Source of the DNA: Pseudomonadota bacterium
Lineage (GTDB): Bacteria > Pseudomonadota > Gammaproteobacteria > Burkholderiales > Burkholderiaceae_C
Reading direction: 5' to 3'
NCBI GenBank assembly: GCA_018241265.1
Contig: JAFEEF010000067.1
Location: forward strand, 62,001-126,000
Length of the DNA stretch: 64,000 bases
A model generated the notes under the pieces. That model made no database searches. It was not told the origin of the DNA and worked only from the letters and a program-made list of their open reading frames with translations. The position numbers and the translations under genes are program-made. Shown here piece by piece: positions 46,701 to 55,108 of this stretch (its first letter is position 1; every line of letters begins with the position of its first letter).

Positions 46701-47048
46701 CTCGTCATCGACGTCGCGCTCGATGCGGAGCGCACGCGCGGCGCGACCCCCCGCGAGGCCGTGCGCGAGGCCTGTCTGCGGCGCTTCCGCCCGATCCTGA
46801 TGACGACCCTGGCCGCGGCGCTCGGGGCGCTGCCGCTCGCGATAGGCTTCGGCGAGGGGGGCGAGCTGCGTCGGCCGCTGGGCGTGGCAGTCATCGGCGG
46901 ACTGATGGCGAGCCAGCTGCTGACGTTGCTGACCACGCCGGCCGTCTACCTTAGTCTCGACAGGCTGCGTCGCCGCAACGCGAGCCCGCCCGAGCCCGGA
47001 CGAGCGCCCGGGGCAGAGGCGGCTGCGGCGCCCGTGGAGCCGGCGTGA
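43743..47048 (+). CDS. RND-family inner-membrane efflux pump (HAE1/MdtC-like)
   Basis: 1101-residue transporter with the typical order TM1, large periplasmic loop, TM2-6, hydrophilic linker, TM7, second periplasmic loop, TM8-12. The start FVRRPIGTVLLTVGVALAGI and the TM4 proton-relay region VATGFVVDDAIVVLENIVRH (two adjacent Asp) are conserved. The C-terminal GVLLLIGIVKKNAILVIDVA is typical of MdtC-like pumps. No membrane-fusion protein or outer-membrane channel gene is in the operon, so those partners must come from elsewhere. Likely exporter of the final product. Confidence 0.93.
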   Translation: MNPSRPFVRRPIGTVLLTVGVALAGIASLLTLPVAPLPQVDFPVIWVSASLPGASPATMATSVATPLERRLGRIAGVNEMTSQSSTGTTRVTLQFDLDRNIDGAARDVQAAINASRVDLPTTLRSNPTYRKANPAAAPVIILALTSKTKTPGQIYDAVSNVVSQRLSQVSGVGDVEIGGGSLPAVRVELMPLALNRYGIGTEDVRAAIEAANASRPKGTVQGGGRRLQIYTQTPALRASDYAGMPIAWRNGAAVRLADVAEVVDGVEDTRTLGLFNGEPAVIVLVTRQPSANVIATVDAVRALLPELQQDIPSDVHLQVVSDSTDSIRDSLREAELSLLVALALVVAVVHLFLGSLRATLIPAAAMVVVLLGTFGVMRLLGYSLDNISLMALTVATGFVVDDAIVVLENIVRHVEAGMSRVQAALLGTREVGFTVLSISISLVAAFIPLLFLGGQAGRLFREFAVTLTAAVLISLVVSLSTTPMMCACLLRPGRLRPGRSAHRAEGGRAHAGGGRPYRWLLRRYAAVLDHAFARTGLVVLILLGVTALNVYLFAAAPKAYFPQRDSGQLNGGLRADESMSSAALGTKLRQAVSIVQRDPAVDTVVGFVGGMRVGSGFMFVSLKPSGERADSSAAVVARLRPQLAEVTGLQIFLNAVQDVRSGGRQSNSTYQYTLEGDDAGDLRRTADLLTAALKQQSALTDVDVDQQENGVEAMVQVDAGSAGRLGLTANAIDAALYDAFGQRQVATIYSELNQYHVVMEWAPGYASSPKSLSDVYVAATTTVNNGGRVVATESTLVPGTGTAKGIAAAASAPVWPGSVNPGLANASTGNALSNNATSLVPLAATARFVERPAATLVNHQDGRLAATISFNLADGATLAQARAQIVQAEAGIGMPTSVHGGYAGSALAAQQSGGQLPLLIGAAIVVIYIVLGILYESLVHPLTVLSTLPAAGVGAVLALLLFGLEFSLVALIGVLLLIGIVKKNAILVIDVALDAERTRGATPREAVREACLRRFRPILMTTLAAALGALPLAIGFGEGGELRRPLGVAVIGGLMASQLLTLLTTPAVYLSLDRLRRRNASPPEPGRAPGAEAAAAPVEPA
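45210..45239 (+). repeat. Perfect 15-bp tandem duplication inside the RND gene
   Basis: TTGCGTCCCGGTCGA is present twice head to tail, giving the in-frame repeat LRPGR-LRPGR in the cytoplasmic linker after TM6. Reading frame is kept and it looks recent. Confidence 0.9.
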
Positions 47049-47824
47049 GCTGCGCCGGCCCCGGCGGCCGGCGGCGCTGCGCTATCGTCGCGCGCGTGCA
47101 GACTGCAGCCACCTCGACCTCCCGGCGCTACGACCGCCTGGACACCCTGCGCGGGCTCGCCATCGTCTGGATGGCGACGTTCCACTTCAGCTTCGACCTC
47201 AGCCACTTCGGGTTCACGCACCAGAACTTCTACACCGGCACGGTGTGGATCGTGCAGCGCACCTGCATCGTCTCGATCTTCCTGTTCTGCGCCGGCTTCG
47301 GGCAGGCGATCGCGCTGCGGCAGAACCTGGGATGGTCGCGGTTCTGGCGCCGCTGGGCGCAGGTCGCGGGCTGCGCGCTGCTGGTAAGCGTCTGCTTGTT
47401 GCCGATATTCCCTCGGAGTTACATCACCTTTGGGGTGCTGCACTGCATGGCGGTCGCCCTCGTCGTCATGCGGCTTACGGCCGGCGCGCGGCTTTGGCTG
47501 CTGCCGCTGGGCCTGGCGGCCGTGCTGGCGCCGCACTTCATCGCACATCCGTTTTTCGACACGCGCTGGACCAACTGGGTGGGCCTCGTCACGCGCAAGC
47601 CCTACACCGAGGACTATGTGCCGTTGCTGCCTTGGATGGGCGTGATGTGGTGGGGCCTGGCGGCCGGGCAATGGGTGCTGACGCACCGGCCCGGATGGGT
47701 CGCCGGTCCGGCGCCGCGAGCCGTGATGCCGCTGGCCGCACTCGGGCGGTGGAGCCTCACCTTCTACATGGTCCATCAGCCCGTGCTGTTCGGACTGACC
47801 TTTCTGTTCACGCAGCTGCGCTGA
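47045..47824 (+). CDS. DUF1624/heparan-alpha-glucosaminide N-acetyltransferase-like membrane protein
   Basis: 259 aa from a GTG that overlaps the RND stop (GTGA); a second GTG 17 codons later is also possible. The family motif RLDTLRGLAIVWMATFHFSFDL (positions about 28-49) with the conserved His is followed by several transmembrane segments and a final ALGRWSLTFYMVHQPVLF. Relatives transfer acetyl groups across membranes or are of unknown function. It appears to be the last gene of the biosynthetic train and overlaps the convergent BKACE gene by 17 bp. Confidence 0.75.
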   Translation: MSCAGPGGRRRCAIVARVQTAATSTSRRYDRLDTLRGLAIVWMATFHFSFDLSHFGFTHQNFYTGTVWIVQRTCIVSIFLFCAGFGQAIALRQNLGWSRFWRRWAQVAGCALLVSVCLLPIFPRSYITFGVLHCMAVALVVMRLTAGARLWLLPLGLAAVLAPHFIAHPFFDTRWTNWVGLVTRKPYTEDYVPLLPWMGVMWWGLAAGQWVLTHRPGWVAGPAPRAVMPLAALGRWSLTFYMVHQPVLFGLTFLFTQLR

Positions 47825-48659
47825 GGCGGGGCACGGCCGGCAGCTTCAGCAGCGCGCGCGCCTGCGCGGGCGTTGCCACCGGCCGACCATACTCGGCGCA
47901 GATCGCCGCGGTCTGGCGCACCAGCGCGGCGTTGCTCGGCGCGAGCGTGTCGCGGTCCAAGCGCACGTTGTCCTCCAGGCCGGTACGGCAGTGGCCGCCG
48001 AGCTCGGCCGACCAGCGCGCCAGGGTCGCCTGGTCGCGTCCGATGCCGGCGCCGGTCCAGGTCGCGTCGGGCGCGAGGCGCTTCAAGGTCTGCACGTAGA
48101 ACTCGAACACGTCGCGGTCGACCGGCATCGCGTTCTTCACGCCCATCACGAACTGCACGTGCAAGGGGCCCGCGATCTTGCCGGTCTTCTCCATCGCGAC
48201 GGCCTGGAAGATCATCGACAGGTCGAACGCCTCGACCTCGGGCTTGATGCCGTAGGTCTTCATCTCCGACGCGAGCCAGTCGACGAGGTCGGGCGCGTTG
48301 TCGTAGACGCGGGTCGGGAAGTTCACCGAGCCGGTGGCGAGCGACGCCATGTCCGGCCTGAGCGACAGCATGCCGCCGCGCTCCTTGCCCGCGCCCGAGC
48401 GGCCGCCGGTCGAGACCTGCGTGATGATGTCCGGGCAGTGGCGGCGGATGCCGGCGAGCACCTGCTCGAAGCGATCGGGCGCCGACGTCGGCGACTCGTC
48501 GTCGTTGCGCACGTGCAGGTGCACGAGCGTCGCGCCGGCCTCGTAGGCCTCGTGGGTCGACTCGATCTGCTCGGCCGGCGTGACCGGCACCGCCGGGTTG
48601 TCCTTCTTGCGCGGCAGCGAGCCGGTGATCGCGACGCTGATGATGCAGGGCTGGGTCAT
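47808..48659 (-). CDS. BKACE-family (DUF849) beta-keto acid cleavage enzyme
   Basis: 283 aa TIM-barrel enzyme that, in characterised members, condenses a beta-keto acid with acetyl-CoA and cleaves it to acetoacetate plus a CoA ester (Kce and relatives). Visible motifs are [38 protein letters not shown] (metal-binding HLH), [11 protein letters not shown] and the C-terminal [17 protein letters not shown]. The specific keto acid is unknown. Its ATG overlaps the aroQ stop, so it is translationally coupled to aroQ. Confidence 0.9.
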   Translation of the reverse strand: MTQPCIISVAITGSLPRKKDNPAVPVTPAEQIESTHEAYEAGATLVHLHVRNDDESPTSAPDRFEQVLAGIRRHCPDIITQVSTGGRSGAGKERGGMLSLRPDMASLATGSVNFPTRVYDNAPDLVDWLASEMKTYGIKPEVEAFDLSMIFQAVAMEKTGKIAGPLHVQFVMGVKNAMPVDRDVFEFYVQTLKRLAPDATWTGAGIGRDQATLARWSAELGGHCRTGLEDNVRLDRDTLAPSNAALVRQTAAICAEYGRPVATPAQARALLKLPAVPRLSAAA

Positions 48660-49108
48660 TTCGATGCTCCTGTGGTGCGGGGGCGTTCCGCGGCGGCGCG
48701 GACCGCGTAGCGGTAGCCGTGGACGCCGAGGCCGACGATCGTGCCTTCGGCGATGTCCGAGAAATAGGAGTGGTGCCGGAAGGCCTCGCGCCGGTGCACG
48801 TTGCTGATGTGGATCTCGATGAACGGGATCGCGACGCCGGCGAACGCATCGCGCAGCGCGACGCTGGTGTGCGTGTAGGCACCCGGGTTGATGACGATGA
48901 AGTCGACGCCTTCGTGGCGCGCCGCATGCACGCGGTCGATCAGCGCGCCTTCGTGGTTGCTCTGGAAGGTGAGCACCTCGATGCCGAGCGCCTCGCCCTC
49001 GGCGCGGCACAGCGCCTCGACGTCGGCCAAGGTGGTCGAGCCGTAGACCGCAGGCTCGCGCGTGCCGAGCAGGTTGAGGTTGGGTCCGTTGATGACGAGC
49101 AGCTTCAT
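48656..49108 (-). CDS. aroQ: Type II 3-dehydroquinate dehydratase
   Basis: 150 aa. [20 protein letters not shown] holds the N-terminal active-site segment with Arg, and Tyr follows in VYG. The catalytic His region is [20 protein letters not shown], with [16 protein letters not shown] between. It interconverts 3-dehydroquinate and 3-dehydroshikimate. Type II enzymes serve either aromatic synthesis or quinate catabolism. Coupling to a BKACE gene and TetR-type control suggests a catabolic or specialised copy. An in-frame upstream ATG at 49222 lies in the regulatory region. Confidence 0.94.
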   Translation of the reverse strand: MKLLVINGPNLNLLGTREPAVYGSTTLADVEALCRAEGEALGIEVLTFQSNHEGALIDRVHAARHEGVDFIVINPGAYTHTSVALRDAFAGVAIPFIEIHISNVHRREAFRHHSYFSDIAEGTIVGLGVHGYRYAVRAAAERPRTTGASK

Positions 49109-49239
49109 GTCGGATGCGGATGAGGATCGTGGGCGGCGTATGCGGTCGCGGGAAGCGGGCCGGGCACTCGCCGAAGTGACTCTAGTCGCCGCGCACCGAC
49201 TCGGCCAGTTGCCGGTGCGCAAGGTGGAATGGTTGTAAT

Positions 49240-49256
49240 GTACGAACTGGTACGTA
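49240..49256. promoter_or_regulatory. TetR-type operator copy 1 upstream of aroQ
   Basis: GTACGAACTGGTACGTA, a palindromic site matching the reverse complement of operator copy 2 at 16 of 18 aligned positions. It lies 132 bp upstream of the aroQ start. Confidence 0.7.
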
Positions 49257-49340
49257 ATTTGTCACGCGAGATCTTCGACGATCCGACGAACGGTGCACGG
49301 GCGAGGACGGTAACGGTTCGCCCATCGCGGCGGCGCGGAA

Positions 49341-50033
49341 CTAGCGCCGCACGAACCGCACGACCATCTCGACGATCGAGTCACGCCGCTCGCGCAGCGC
49401 CTTCGGCTGGTCGAGCGGCCGCTTGAAGATCAGCGCGAAGGTGTGCCGGTTGGCGACGTTGAAGAAGCACAGCGCCGAGATCGACATGTGCAGGTCGATC
49501 GGGTCGACGCCGCTGCGGAACACGCGCGCCTTCACGCCGCGCTCGTAGACGTGACGGATCGCGTCGATCACCGGCACGTTGAGCTGCTGGATCACCTTGC
49601 TCTGCGCGAGGAACTCGCCGCGGTGGATGTTCTCGTTCATCACGAGGCGGATGAAGTCCTCGTTGTCGTGCTGGTAGTCGAACGTGAAGGCGACGAGCTT
49701 GCGCAGCGCGTCCTCCGGCGGCAGGTCCGCGAGGTGCAACTCGGTCTCGATGCGGCGGATCCGCGCGTACGCCGCCTCCAGCACCGCGAGGTACAGACCC
49801 TCCTTGCTGCCGAAGTAGTAGTAGATCATCCGCTTGCTGGTGCGGGTGATCGACGCGATGTGGTCGATGCGCGCGCCGCTCAGCCCCTTGTCGGCGAACT
49901 CGGCGGTGGCGACCGTCAGGATGTCGCCCATGGTCCGGTCGGGATCGTTGGTGCGCGGCGCGGCGACCGCCTTCGCGGGGGCCTTGGTCGCGGCAGCGGC
50001 CGGGCGCTGCTTTGTCTGTACTGGTTCGTCCAT
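49341..50033 (-). CDS. TetR/AcrR-family transcriptional regulator
   Basis: 230 aa. An Ala/Lys-rich N-terminal tail is followed by the TetR HTH (about 32-80): TMGDILTVATAEFADKGLSG, ARIDHIASITRTSKRMIYYYF and GSKEGLYLAVLEAAYARIRR. The helical ligand-binding part contains FIRLVMNENIHRGEFL. It lies between aroQ-BKACE and the divergent MHS transporter, and two matching palindromes flank it, one in each upstream region, so it probably represses both units and itself. The inducer is unknown; quinate, shikimate or a related acid are reasonable guesses. Confidence 0.92.
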   Translation of the reverse strand: MDEPVQTKQRPAAAATKAPAKAVAAPRTNDPDRTMGDILTVATAEFADKGLSGARIDHIASITRTSKRMIYYYFGSKEGLYLAVLEAAYARIRRIETELHLADLPPEDALRKLVAFTFDYQHDNEDFIRLVMNENIHRGEFLAQSKVIQQLNVPVIDAIRHVYERGVKARVFRSGVDPIDLHMSISALCFFNVANRHTFALIFKRPLDQPKALRERRDSIVEMVVRFVRR

Positions 50034-50100
50034 ACCGGCAGCCTAGCACGTGCGCGCGCAGAGTGTTACGAGGAAATCTAGGGTTTGTACCGATCTCATA

Positions 50101-50118
50101 GAACGTACTAGTTCGTAC
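50101..50118. promoter_or_regulatory. TetR-type operator copy 2 between tetR and the MHS transporter
   Basis: GAACGTACTAGTTCGTAC, a near-perfect palindrome centred on CTAG. Its reverse complement shares GTACGAACT-x-GTACGT with copy 1. It sits 68 bp upstream of the regulator and 115 bp upstream of the transporter. Confidence 0.75.
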
Positions 50119-50232
50119 ATTCACGCCTGCCGGTTGCTCGTCTCAGCGGGTCGCCGGGTGTGCTTGCAGGACGGCCACGGCAGCCGCCTGCTCCGTCAGG
50201 CATCGTGCCGTCCCGCTGCAGAAAGGCTCCGC

Positions 50233-51609
50233 ATGACCCGCATTTCGAACCCCGCGCCCGACGCGCCGTCCGGCACCACGCCCGCGCCGAAGAAGGCGGC
50301 GCTCGCCAGCTGGATCGGCAGCGCCGTGGAGTACTACGACTTCTTCATCTACGGCACCGCGGCGGCGCTGGTGTTCGGCAAGATTTTCTTCCCGTCGTTC
50401 GATCCGCGCATCGGCGCGGTGGCGGCCTTCGCGACCTTCGGCGTCGGCTACGTGACGCGGCCGCTGGGCGCGGTGCTCCTCGGCCACATCGGCGACCGCT
50501 TCGGACGCAAGAGGGTGCTGACCTTCACGTTGCTGCTGATGGGGGTGTCGACGTTTCTCGTCGGCGCGTTGCCGACCTATGGTCAGGTCGGCATCCTGTC
50601 GCCCGTCCTGCTCGTCGTGCTGCGCCTGCTGCAAGGCCTGTCGGCCGCGGGCGAACAGGCAGGCGCCAACTCGATGACGCTCGAGCACGCGCCGGCGCAC
50701 CGACGCGCCTTCTACACGAGCTTCACGTTGAGCGGCACGCAGGCCGGGCTGATTCTCGCGACGCTCGCGTTCCTGCCGGTCTCGGCGCTGCCCGAAGAGC
50801 AACTGCTGTCGTGGGGCTGGCGCATTCCGTTCTTCCTCAGCGCGATCGTCGTGATCGTCGGCTTCTGGATCCGCCGCTCGCTGCCCGAGACGCCGGCGTT
50901 CGAAGCGGAAGCGCAGCACCAGCCGGCCAAGGCCGAGCTGCCGGTCGCGGTGCTGTTCCGCGAGCATGGCAGCGACGTGCTGCGTGTCGTCTTCGCGGCA
51001 CTGGTCTCGATCGTCAGCACGATCTTCAGCGTCTTCACGTTGTCGTACGCGGTCAACACGATGCACGTCCCGAAGTCGACGATGCTCGAGGTGCTGATCC
51101 TCACCAACGTCGCCGCGCTGGCCTGCATCCCGGCGTGGGCGTGGCTCGCCGACCGCGTCGGCCGCAAGCCCGTCTTCATCCTCGGTGCGCTCGGCTCGGC
51201 CGCGCTGATCTGGCCGTACCTGTGGGCGATCAGCCGCGCCGACGTGCCGATGATCTTCGTGCTCGGCGTGCTGCTGTCGGGCGTCGTCTACAGCGCCGCC
51301 AACGGCGTCTGGCCGGCGCTCTACGGCGAGATGTTCGACACCAAGGTGCGACTCTCGGGCATGGCGATCGGCACGCAGCTCGGCTTCGCGCTCGGCGGCT
51401 TCGCACCGACGATCAGCGCCGCGCTGCTCGGGGATGGCGTCGACGGGTGGATGCCGGTCGCGGCGTTCGTGACCGTGACGACCATCGTGTCGGCGATCGC
51501 GGCAGCGACCGCGCGCGAGACGTACACGGTGCCGATGAGTGAGCTGGGCCGGCGCGTGCCGGCGCGGGCGTCCGTTGTCGCGCCGGCCCAGGCCGTGCGG
51601 GCCGCGTGA
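50233..51609 (+). CDS. MFS transporter, metabolite:H+ symporter (MHS) family
   Basis: 458 aa, 12 predicted transmembrane helices. The N-terminus ASWIGSAVEYYDFFIYGTAA is diagnostic of the MHS family (shikimate, alpha-ketoglutarate, proline/betaine carriers). Loop 2-3 carries GHIGDRFGRKRVL, and the repeat in the second half is ADRVGRKPVF. The ATG after GAAAGGCTCCGC is chosen; earlier in-frame ATGs lie over the operator. Probable uptake of the aromatic or alicyclic acid handled by the aroQ-BKACE operon. Confidence 0.9.
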   Translation: MTRISNPAPDAPSGTTPAPKKAALASWIGSAVEYYDFFIYGTAAALVFGKIFFPSFDPRIGAVAAFATFGVGYVTRPLGAVLLGHIGDRFGRKRVLTFTLLLMGVSTFLVGALPTYGQVGILSPVLLVVLRLLQGLSAAGEQAGANSMTLEHAPAHRRAFYTSFTLSGTQAGLILATLAFLPVSALPEEQLLSWGWRIPFFLSAIVVIVGFWIRRSLPETPAFEAEAQHQPAKAELPVAVLFREHGSDVLRVVFAALVSIVSTIFSVFTLSYAVNTMHVPKSTMLEVLILTNVAALACIPAWAWLADRVGRKPVFILGALGSAALIWPYLWAISRADVPMIFVLGVLLSGVVYSAANGVWPALYGEMFDTKVRLSGMAIGTQLGFALGGFAPTISAALLGDGVDGWMPVAAFVTVTTIVSAIAAATARETYTVPMSELGRRVPARASVVAPAQAVRAA

Positions 51610-51622
51610 CGCGGACGGCTCG

Positions 51623-51997
51623 TCACTTCATCGGCTTCGGACGCACGCACGCTTGCGGCTTGGCCGGCACGCACGACACCGCGCAGGCCGCATTGCCGTA
51701 GCGATCGGTCGACGCGGCACCGCGCGGCGCGCTCGAGCAGAACAGGTCGCCGTGCAGATCCTTGGTGCAGTAGCCCGGACCGCAAGCCGCGTCGCCATAG
51801 CGGTCGAGCTCGATGCCGCCGCCCGGAGTCGAGCAGACGACGTCGCCGCTGCGATTGGTCACGCAACGCGAATCGGGCGCAGGGCAGATCGGCTTGCCTT
51901 CGCGGTTCGGCGTGCATTCGGTGTCACCGGCGAGTGCGGTGGCGGGCAGCAGGAGCGCCAGCAGGGCGGCGGCGACGATGGAACGATGGCAGGCCAT
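51623..51997 (-). CDS. Small secreted Cys-rich repeat protein
   Basis: 124 aa, not assigned to a family. The signal peptide (residues 1-24, AAALLALLLPATALAG) is followed by a mature part of about 100 residues with 10 cysteines. Degenerate repeats of the form DRYG-x-A-A-C (twice) and N/H-G/R-D/E-G-x-x-x-C-S suggest a small disulfide-stabilised extracytoplasmic protein. It is convergent with the MHS gene with 13 bp between stops. Confidence 0.65.
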   Translation of the reverse strand: MACHRSIVAAALLALLLPATALAGDTECTPNREGKPICPAPDSRCVTNRSGDVVCSTPGGGIELDRYGDAACGPGYCTKDLHGDLFCSSAPRGAASTDRYGNAACAVSCVPAKPQACVRPKPMK

Positions 51998-52064
51998 GGC
52001 AGGTCCGTCGGTGGGGTGGCCCCATGCTGCCGCAGGGCTTGCGCGAAGGCAATCGATGGCTGCC

Positions 52065-52502
52065 TTACGCCTGGCTCGCGCGAGGCTGCGCCGGTGGTCC
52101 CTTCAACTCGACGACGTTGCCTTCCGGATCGCCGATGTAGATGGACGGCCCGTCGCCCTCCGCACCATGGCGCTGCTCCACGGGGCCGACCGTCAGGCCG
52201 TGCCGCGCCAGTTGCAGCCCGATCGCCTCCGCATCGAACGGCTCGACGCGCAGGCAGTAGTGATCCAGGTTGCGCCCGTCGCGACCCGGCGCTGCACCGC
52301 CCGCGCTGCCGAGCTTGCCGTCGACCGGCACGAGGTCGATCAGCGAGCTACCCGCACGCAACTGCACGAGGCCGATGTCGTCCTGCCGCCGCTCGATCGT
52401 GCAGCCGAGCACGTCGAGGTAGAAACGCAGCATGCGCTGCAGGTCGACGACGCGCAGCACCACGTGGTCGAGACCGAGCAGCCGAAACGCGGGTACGGTC
52501 AT
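52065..52502 (-). CDS. VOC-superfamily (glyoxalase/dioxygenase fold) protein
   Basis: 145 aa. Two beta-alpha-beta-beta-beta modules: LDHVVLRVVDLQRMLRFYLD and later LDHYCLRVEPFDAEAI, ending SIYIGDPEGNVVELKG. His in LDH, His in LDHYC and Glu in VVELKG are candidate metal ligands. Catalytic role unknown. It is the last gene of an overlapping nfeD-slipin-DUF3565-VOC string. Confidence 0.85.
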   Translation of the reverse strand: MTVPAFRLLGLDHVVLRVVDLQRMLRFYLDVLGCTIERRQDDIGLVQLRAGSSLIDLVPVDGKLGSAGGAAPGRDGRNLDHYCLRVEPFDAEAIGLQLARHGLTVGPVEQRHGAEGDGPSIYIGDPEGNVVELKGPPAQPRASQA

Positions 52503-52735
52503 CGGGTCGCTCCTTGCGTCTCGTCGTCGAGATGCCAGTCGCGCGGTGCCCCGAGCTCGCATTTGCGGCATTCCAGCTCGCGTCCCAGCACCGATCGCCG
52601 TCCGTCTTCCGACACCACCCACGGCCGGTTGGTCCACGGCGGGTCGTGCCGCACGTGCTGCTGATGGCCGCAAGCCAGCTCGGCGACCCAGTCGCCCACG
52701 TCGTCCTGGTGGAAGCCGACGATCGGCTGCTTCAT
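52499..52735 (-). CDS. DUF3565 small zinc-ribbon-like protein
   Basis: 78 aa. [28 protein letters not shown] and LECRKCELG match the DUF3565 type; His and Cys residues (CGHxxH, CxxC) suggest a bound metal. No known function. Overlaps both neighbours by four bases (ATGA). Confidence 0.75.
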   Translation of the reverse strand: MKQPIVGFHQDDVGDWVAELACGHQQHVRHDPPWTNRPWVVSEDGRRSVLGRELECRKCELGAPRDWHLDDETQGATR

Positions 52736-53517
52736 GGCGCGGCGGGCCGATCGCGCGTGCCGCCCTTCAACCGGTCGAGCAACGGCGTCACGATGTCCAT
52801 CGGCAACGGGAACACGATCGTCGAGTTCTTGTCGGCGGCGATCACGGTCAGCGTCTCGAGGTAGCGCAGCTGCAGCGCCTGCGGATGGCGGCCGAGGATC
52901 TCCGCCGCCTCGGCGAGCTTCTGCGACGACTGCAGCTCGCCGTCGGCATGGATCACCTTGGCGCGGCGCTCGCGCTCGGCCTCGGCCTGGCGCGCGATCG
53001 CGCGGATCATCGACTCGTTGATGTCGACGTGCTTGATCTCGACGTTGGTCACCTTGATGCCCCAGGCATCGGTCTGCGCGTCGAGGATCTTCTGGATGTC
53101 GAGGTTGAGTCGCTCGCGCTCGGACAGCATCTCGTCGAGGTCGTGCTTGCCGAGCACCGCACGCAAGGTGGTCTGCGCGAGCTGGCTGGTCGCCATCATG
53201 AAGTTCTCGACCTGGATCACCGCCTTCTGCGGATCGACGACGCGGAAGTAGAGCACCGCGTTGACCTTCACCGACACGTTGTCGCGCGAGATCACGTCCT
53301 GGCTCGGGATGTCCATCACGACGACGCGCAGGCCGACGCGCACCATCTGCTGGATGCCGGGAACGAGGATCACGAGTCCCGGTCCCTTGACGCGCCAGAA
53401 GCGCCCGAGCTGGAACACGACGCCGCGCTCGTACTCGCGCAGCACGCGCAGCGAACTGGCGAGCAGCATCAGCAGGATGAACAGCAGGATCACGATGGGC
53501 ACCGCGGCGAACAGCAT
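52732..53517 (-). CDS. Slipin/stomatin-like SPFH (band 7) protein
   Basis: 261 aa: N-terminal membrane anchor (residues 3-24, [20 protein letters not shown]), SPFH domain with [20 protein letters not shown] and [20 protein letters not shown], and a coiled C-terminal region ([18 protein letters not shown]). Partner of the upstream NfeD protease; the NfeD/stomatin operon is widespread and linked to membrane microdomain quality control. Confidence 0.92.
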   Translation of the reverse strand: MLFAAVPIVILLFILLMLLASSLRVLREYERGVVFQLGRFWRVKGPGLVILVPGIQQMVRVGLRVVVMDIPSQDVISRDNVSVKVNAVLYFRVVDPQKAVIQVENFMMATSQLAQTTLRAVLGKHDLDEMLSERERLNLDIQKILDAQTDAWGIKVTNVEIKHVDINESMIRAIARQAEAERERRAKVIHADGELQSSQKLAEAAEILGRHPQALQLRYLETLTVIAADKNSTIVFPLPMDIVTPLLDRLKGGTRDRPAAP

Positions 53518-54869
53518 CAGGGGCTCCTCGAAAGACGCGTGACCTCGAGCGTGAGGCCGTTCTTGCCGGTGACGCGCACGCGCTCGCCCGGCACGAGCCG
53601 TCCGGTCGCATGGATGCGCCAGCGTTCGCCGCCGATCGCGGCCCAGCCGTCGCTGCCATCGGCTTCCAGCACCTCGCCGGCGGCATCGATCATCGCCGGG
53701 TCGCCGCTCACGACCGGCCGGCGCCGCGCGCGCATCGACATCGTCGCGACGAGCGCGACGAACAGCACCGACACCGACAGCACCGTTGCGATCAGCCATG
53801 GCGGGATGCCGAAGCCCGCGACGTCGCGGTCGATCAGCATCACGAGGCCGAGCCCGAGCGCCAGGGTGCCGCCGACGCCGAGCGCGCCATGGCTGGGCAC
53901 GAACACCTCGGCACCGAGAAACGCGAAGCCGAGCAGCACCAGTGCCAGTCCGGCGCCGCTGATCGGCAGCATCTGCAGGCCGAACAGGCCGACCAGCAAC
54001 GCGAGGCCGCCCATCACGCCCGGCAGCACCGCGCCCGGACTCGCCATCTCGAACAGCAGGCCGTAGAAGCCGAGCGCCATCAACGCCAGCGCGATGTCGG
54101 GCGAGCTGATCAGCGCGAGCAGCCCGCTGCGCCAGCCGACCTCGAGCTCGACGACGGGTGCCCGTGCGACCGCGAGCTTCATCGGCTTGTCCTGGACCGA
54201 GACGACGCGGCCGTCGATCTGCTGCAACAGCGACGGCAGGTCGCTCGCCACCGCATCGACCACATGCGCCTTCAGCGCTTCGCCCGCCGGCAGGCTCACC
54301 GCCTCGCGCACCGCGCGCTCGGCCCAGGCGGCATTGCGCTCGCGCAGTTGGGCGAGTCCGCGGATGTAGGCCACCGCGTCGCCGATGCGCTTGGCTTCCA
54401 TCGGATCGCCCGATGCCTGCGATGCCGCGCCGCTCGCCGCGCCGGCCGGCGACGGCGAGCCGCCGATCGCGATCGGCGTCGCCGAGCCCAGCGTCGTCGC
54501 CGGCGCCATCGCCGCGACGTGGCAGGCGTAGAGGATGTAGGTGCCGGCACTCGCGGCACGTGCGCCCGACGGGGACACGTAGCAGGCCACCGGCACCGGC
54601 GACGCGAGTATGCCCTTGATGATCGAGCGCATCGACGTGTCGAGCCCGCCGGGCGTGTCGATCGCGAGCACCAGCAAGGCCGCGCCGCGCTCCTTGGCGT
54701 CGCGCAGACCGTGCTCGACGAGCTCGGCCGTGGCCGGGCCGATCGCGCCGTCGATGCGCTGCACGACGACCGGCGCGGTCGCGGCCTGGACCGAACCGTA
54801 GCGGTCCGCCATGGCGAGGCCCAAGGCCAGCACCAGCAGGGTCAGCACCCAACGCATGACGGGCGTCAT
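53517..54869 (-). CDS. NfeD-family membrane serine protease
   Basis: 450 aa: signal or TM segment (about 7-22), a ClpP-class serine protease domain with [20 protein letters not shown], the nucleophile region [16 protein letters not shown] and the Lys in [18 protein letters not shown], several transmembrane helices (about 245-390), and a C-terminal OB-fold NfeD domain ([15 protein letters not shown]). Full-length NfeD1a type. In studied homologues it cleaves stomatin-like partners. The stop shares one base with the slipin start. Another ATG four codons inside is equally possible. Confidence 0.92.
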   Translation of the reverse strand: MTPVMRWVLTLLVLALGLAMADRYGSVQAATAPVVVQRIDGAIGPATAELVEHGLRDAKERGAALLVLAIDTPGGLDTSMRSIIKGILASPVPVACYVSPSGARAASAGTYILYACHVAAMAPATTLGSATPIAIGGSPSPAGAASGAASQASGDPMEAKRIGDAVAYIRGLAQLRERNAAWAERAVREAVSLPAGEALKAHVVDAVASDLPSLLQQIDGRVVSVQDKPMKLAVARAPVVELEVGWRSGLLALISSPDIALALMALGFYGLLFEMASPGAVLPGVMGGLALLVGLFGLQMLPISGAGLALVLLGFAFLGAEVFVPSHGALGVGGTLALGLGLVMLIDRDVAGFGIPPWLIATVLSVSVLFVALVATMSMRARRRPVVSGDPAMIDAAGEVLEADGSDGWAAIGGERWRIHATGRLVPGERVRVTGKNGLTLEVTRLSRSP

Positions 54870-55108
54870 GCAGTGATGCTACCCCTGCGCGACCGGCGAT
54901 GCGCAATGCCCACAAGCGCAGGCCTTTGATGCGGGATTGCCCGGACCGGTTGGAACTAAATCGCGGGCGCGCCTTCTCAGTCGGCCTGCGCTGCAGGCGC
55001 CACCTCGCCCCAAGACAACCGTCCCCCTCCACCGCGGCAGCCGTGCAGGCCTGTCGACGGCACAGCCATGCCCAGACGCGAACCCCCCAACGACAAGAGG
55101 CCCACCCG

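Noticed and set aside
42410..46954. 1514-codon plus-strand frame spanning the ketosynthase to RND genes
   Set aside because: Runs through three well-supported genes in another frame; Arg/Ala/Gly-rich translation without motifs.
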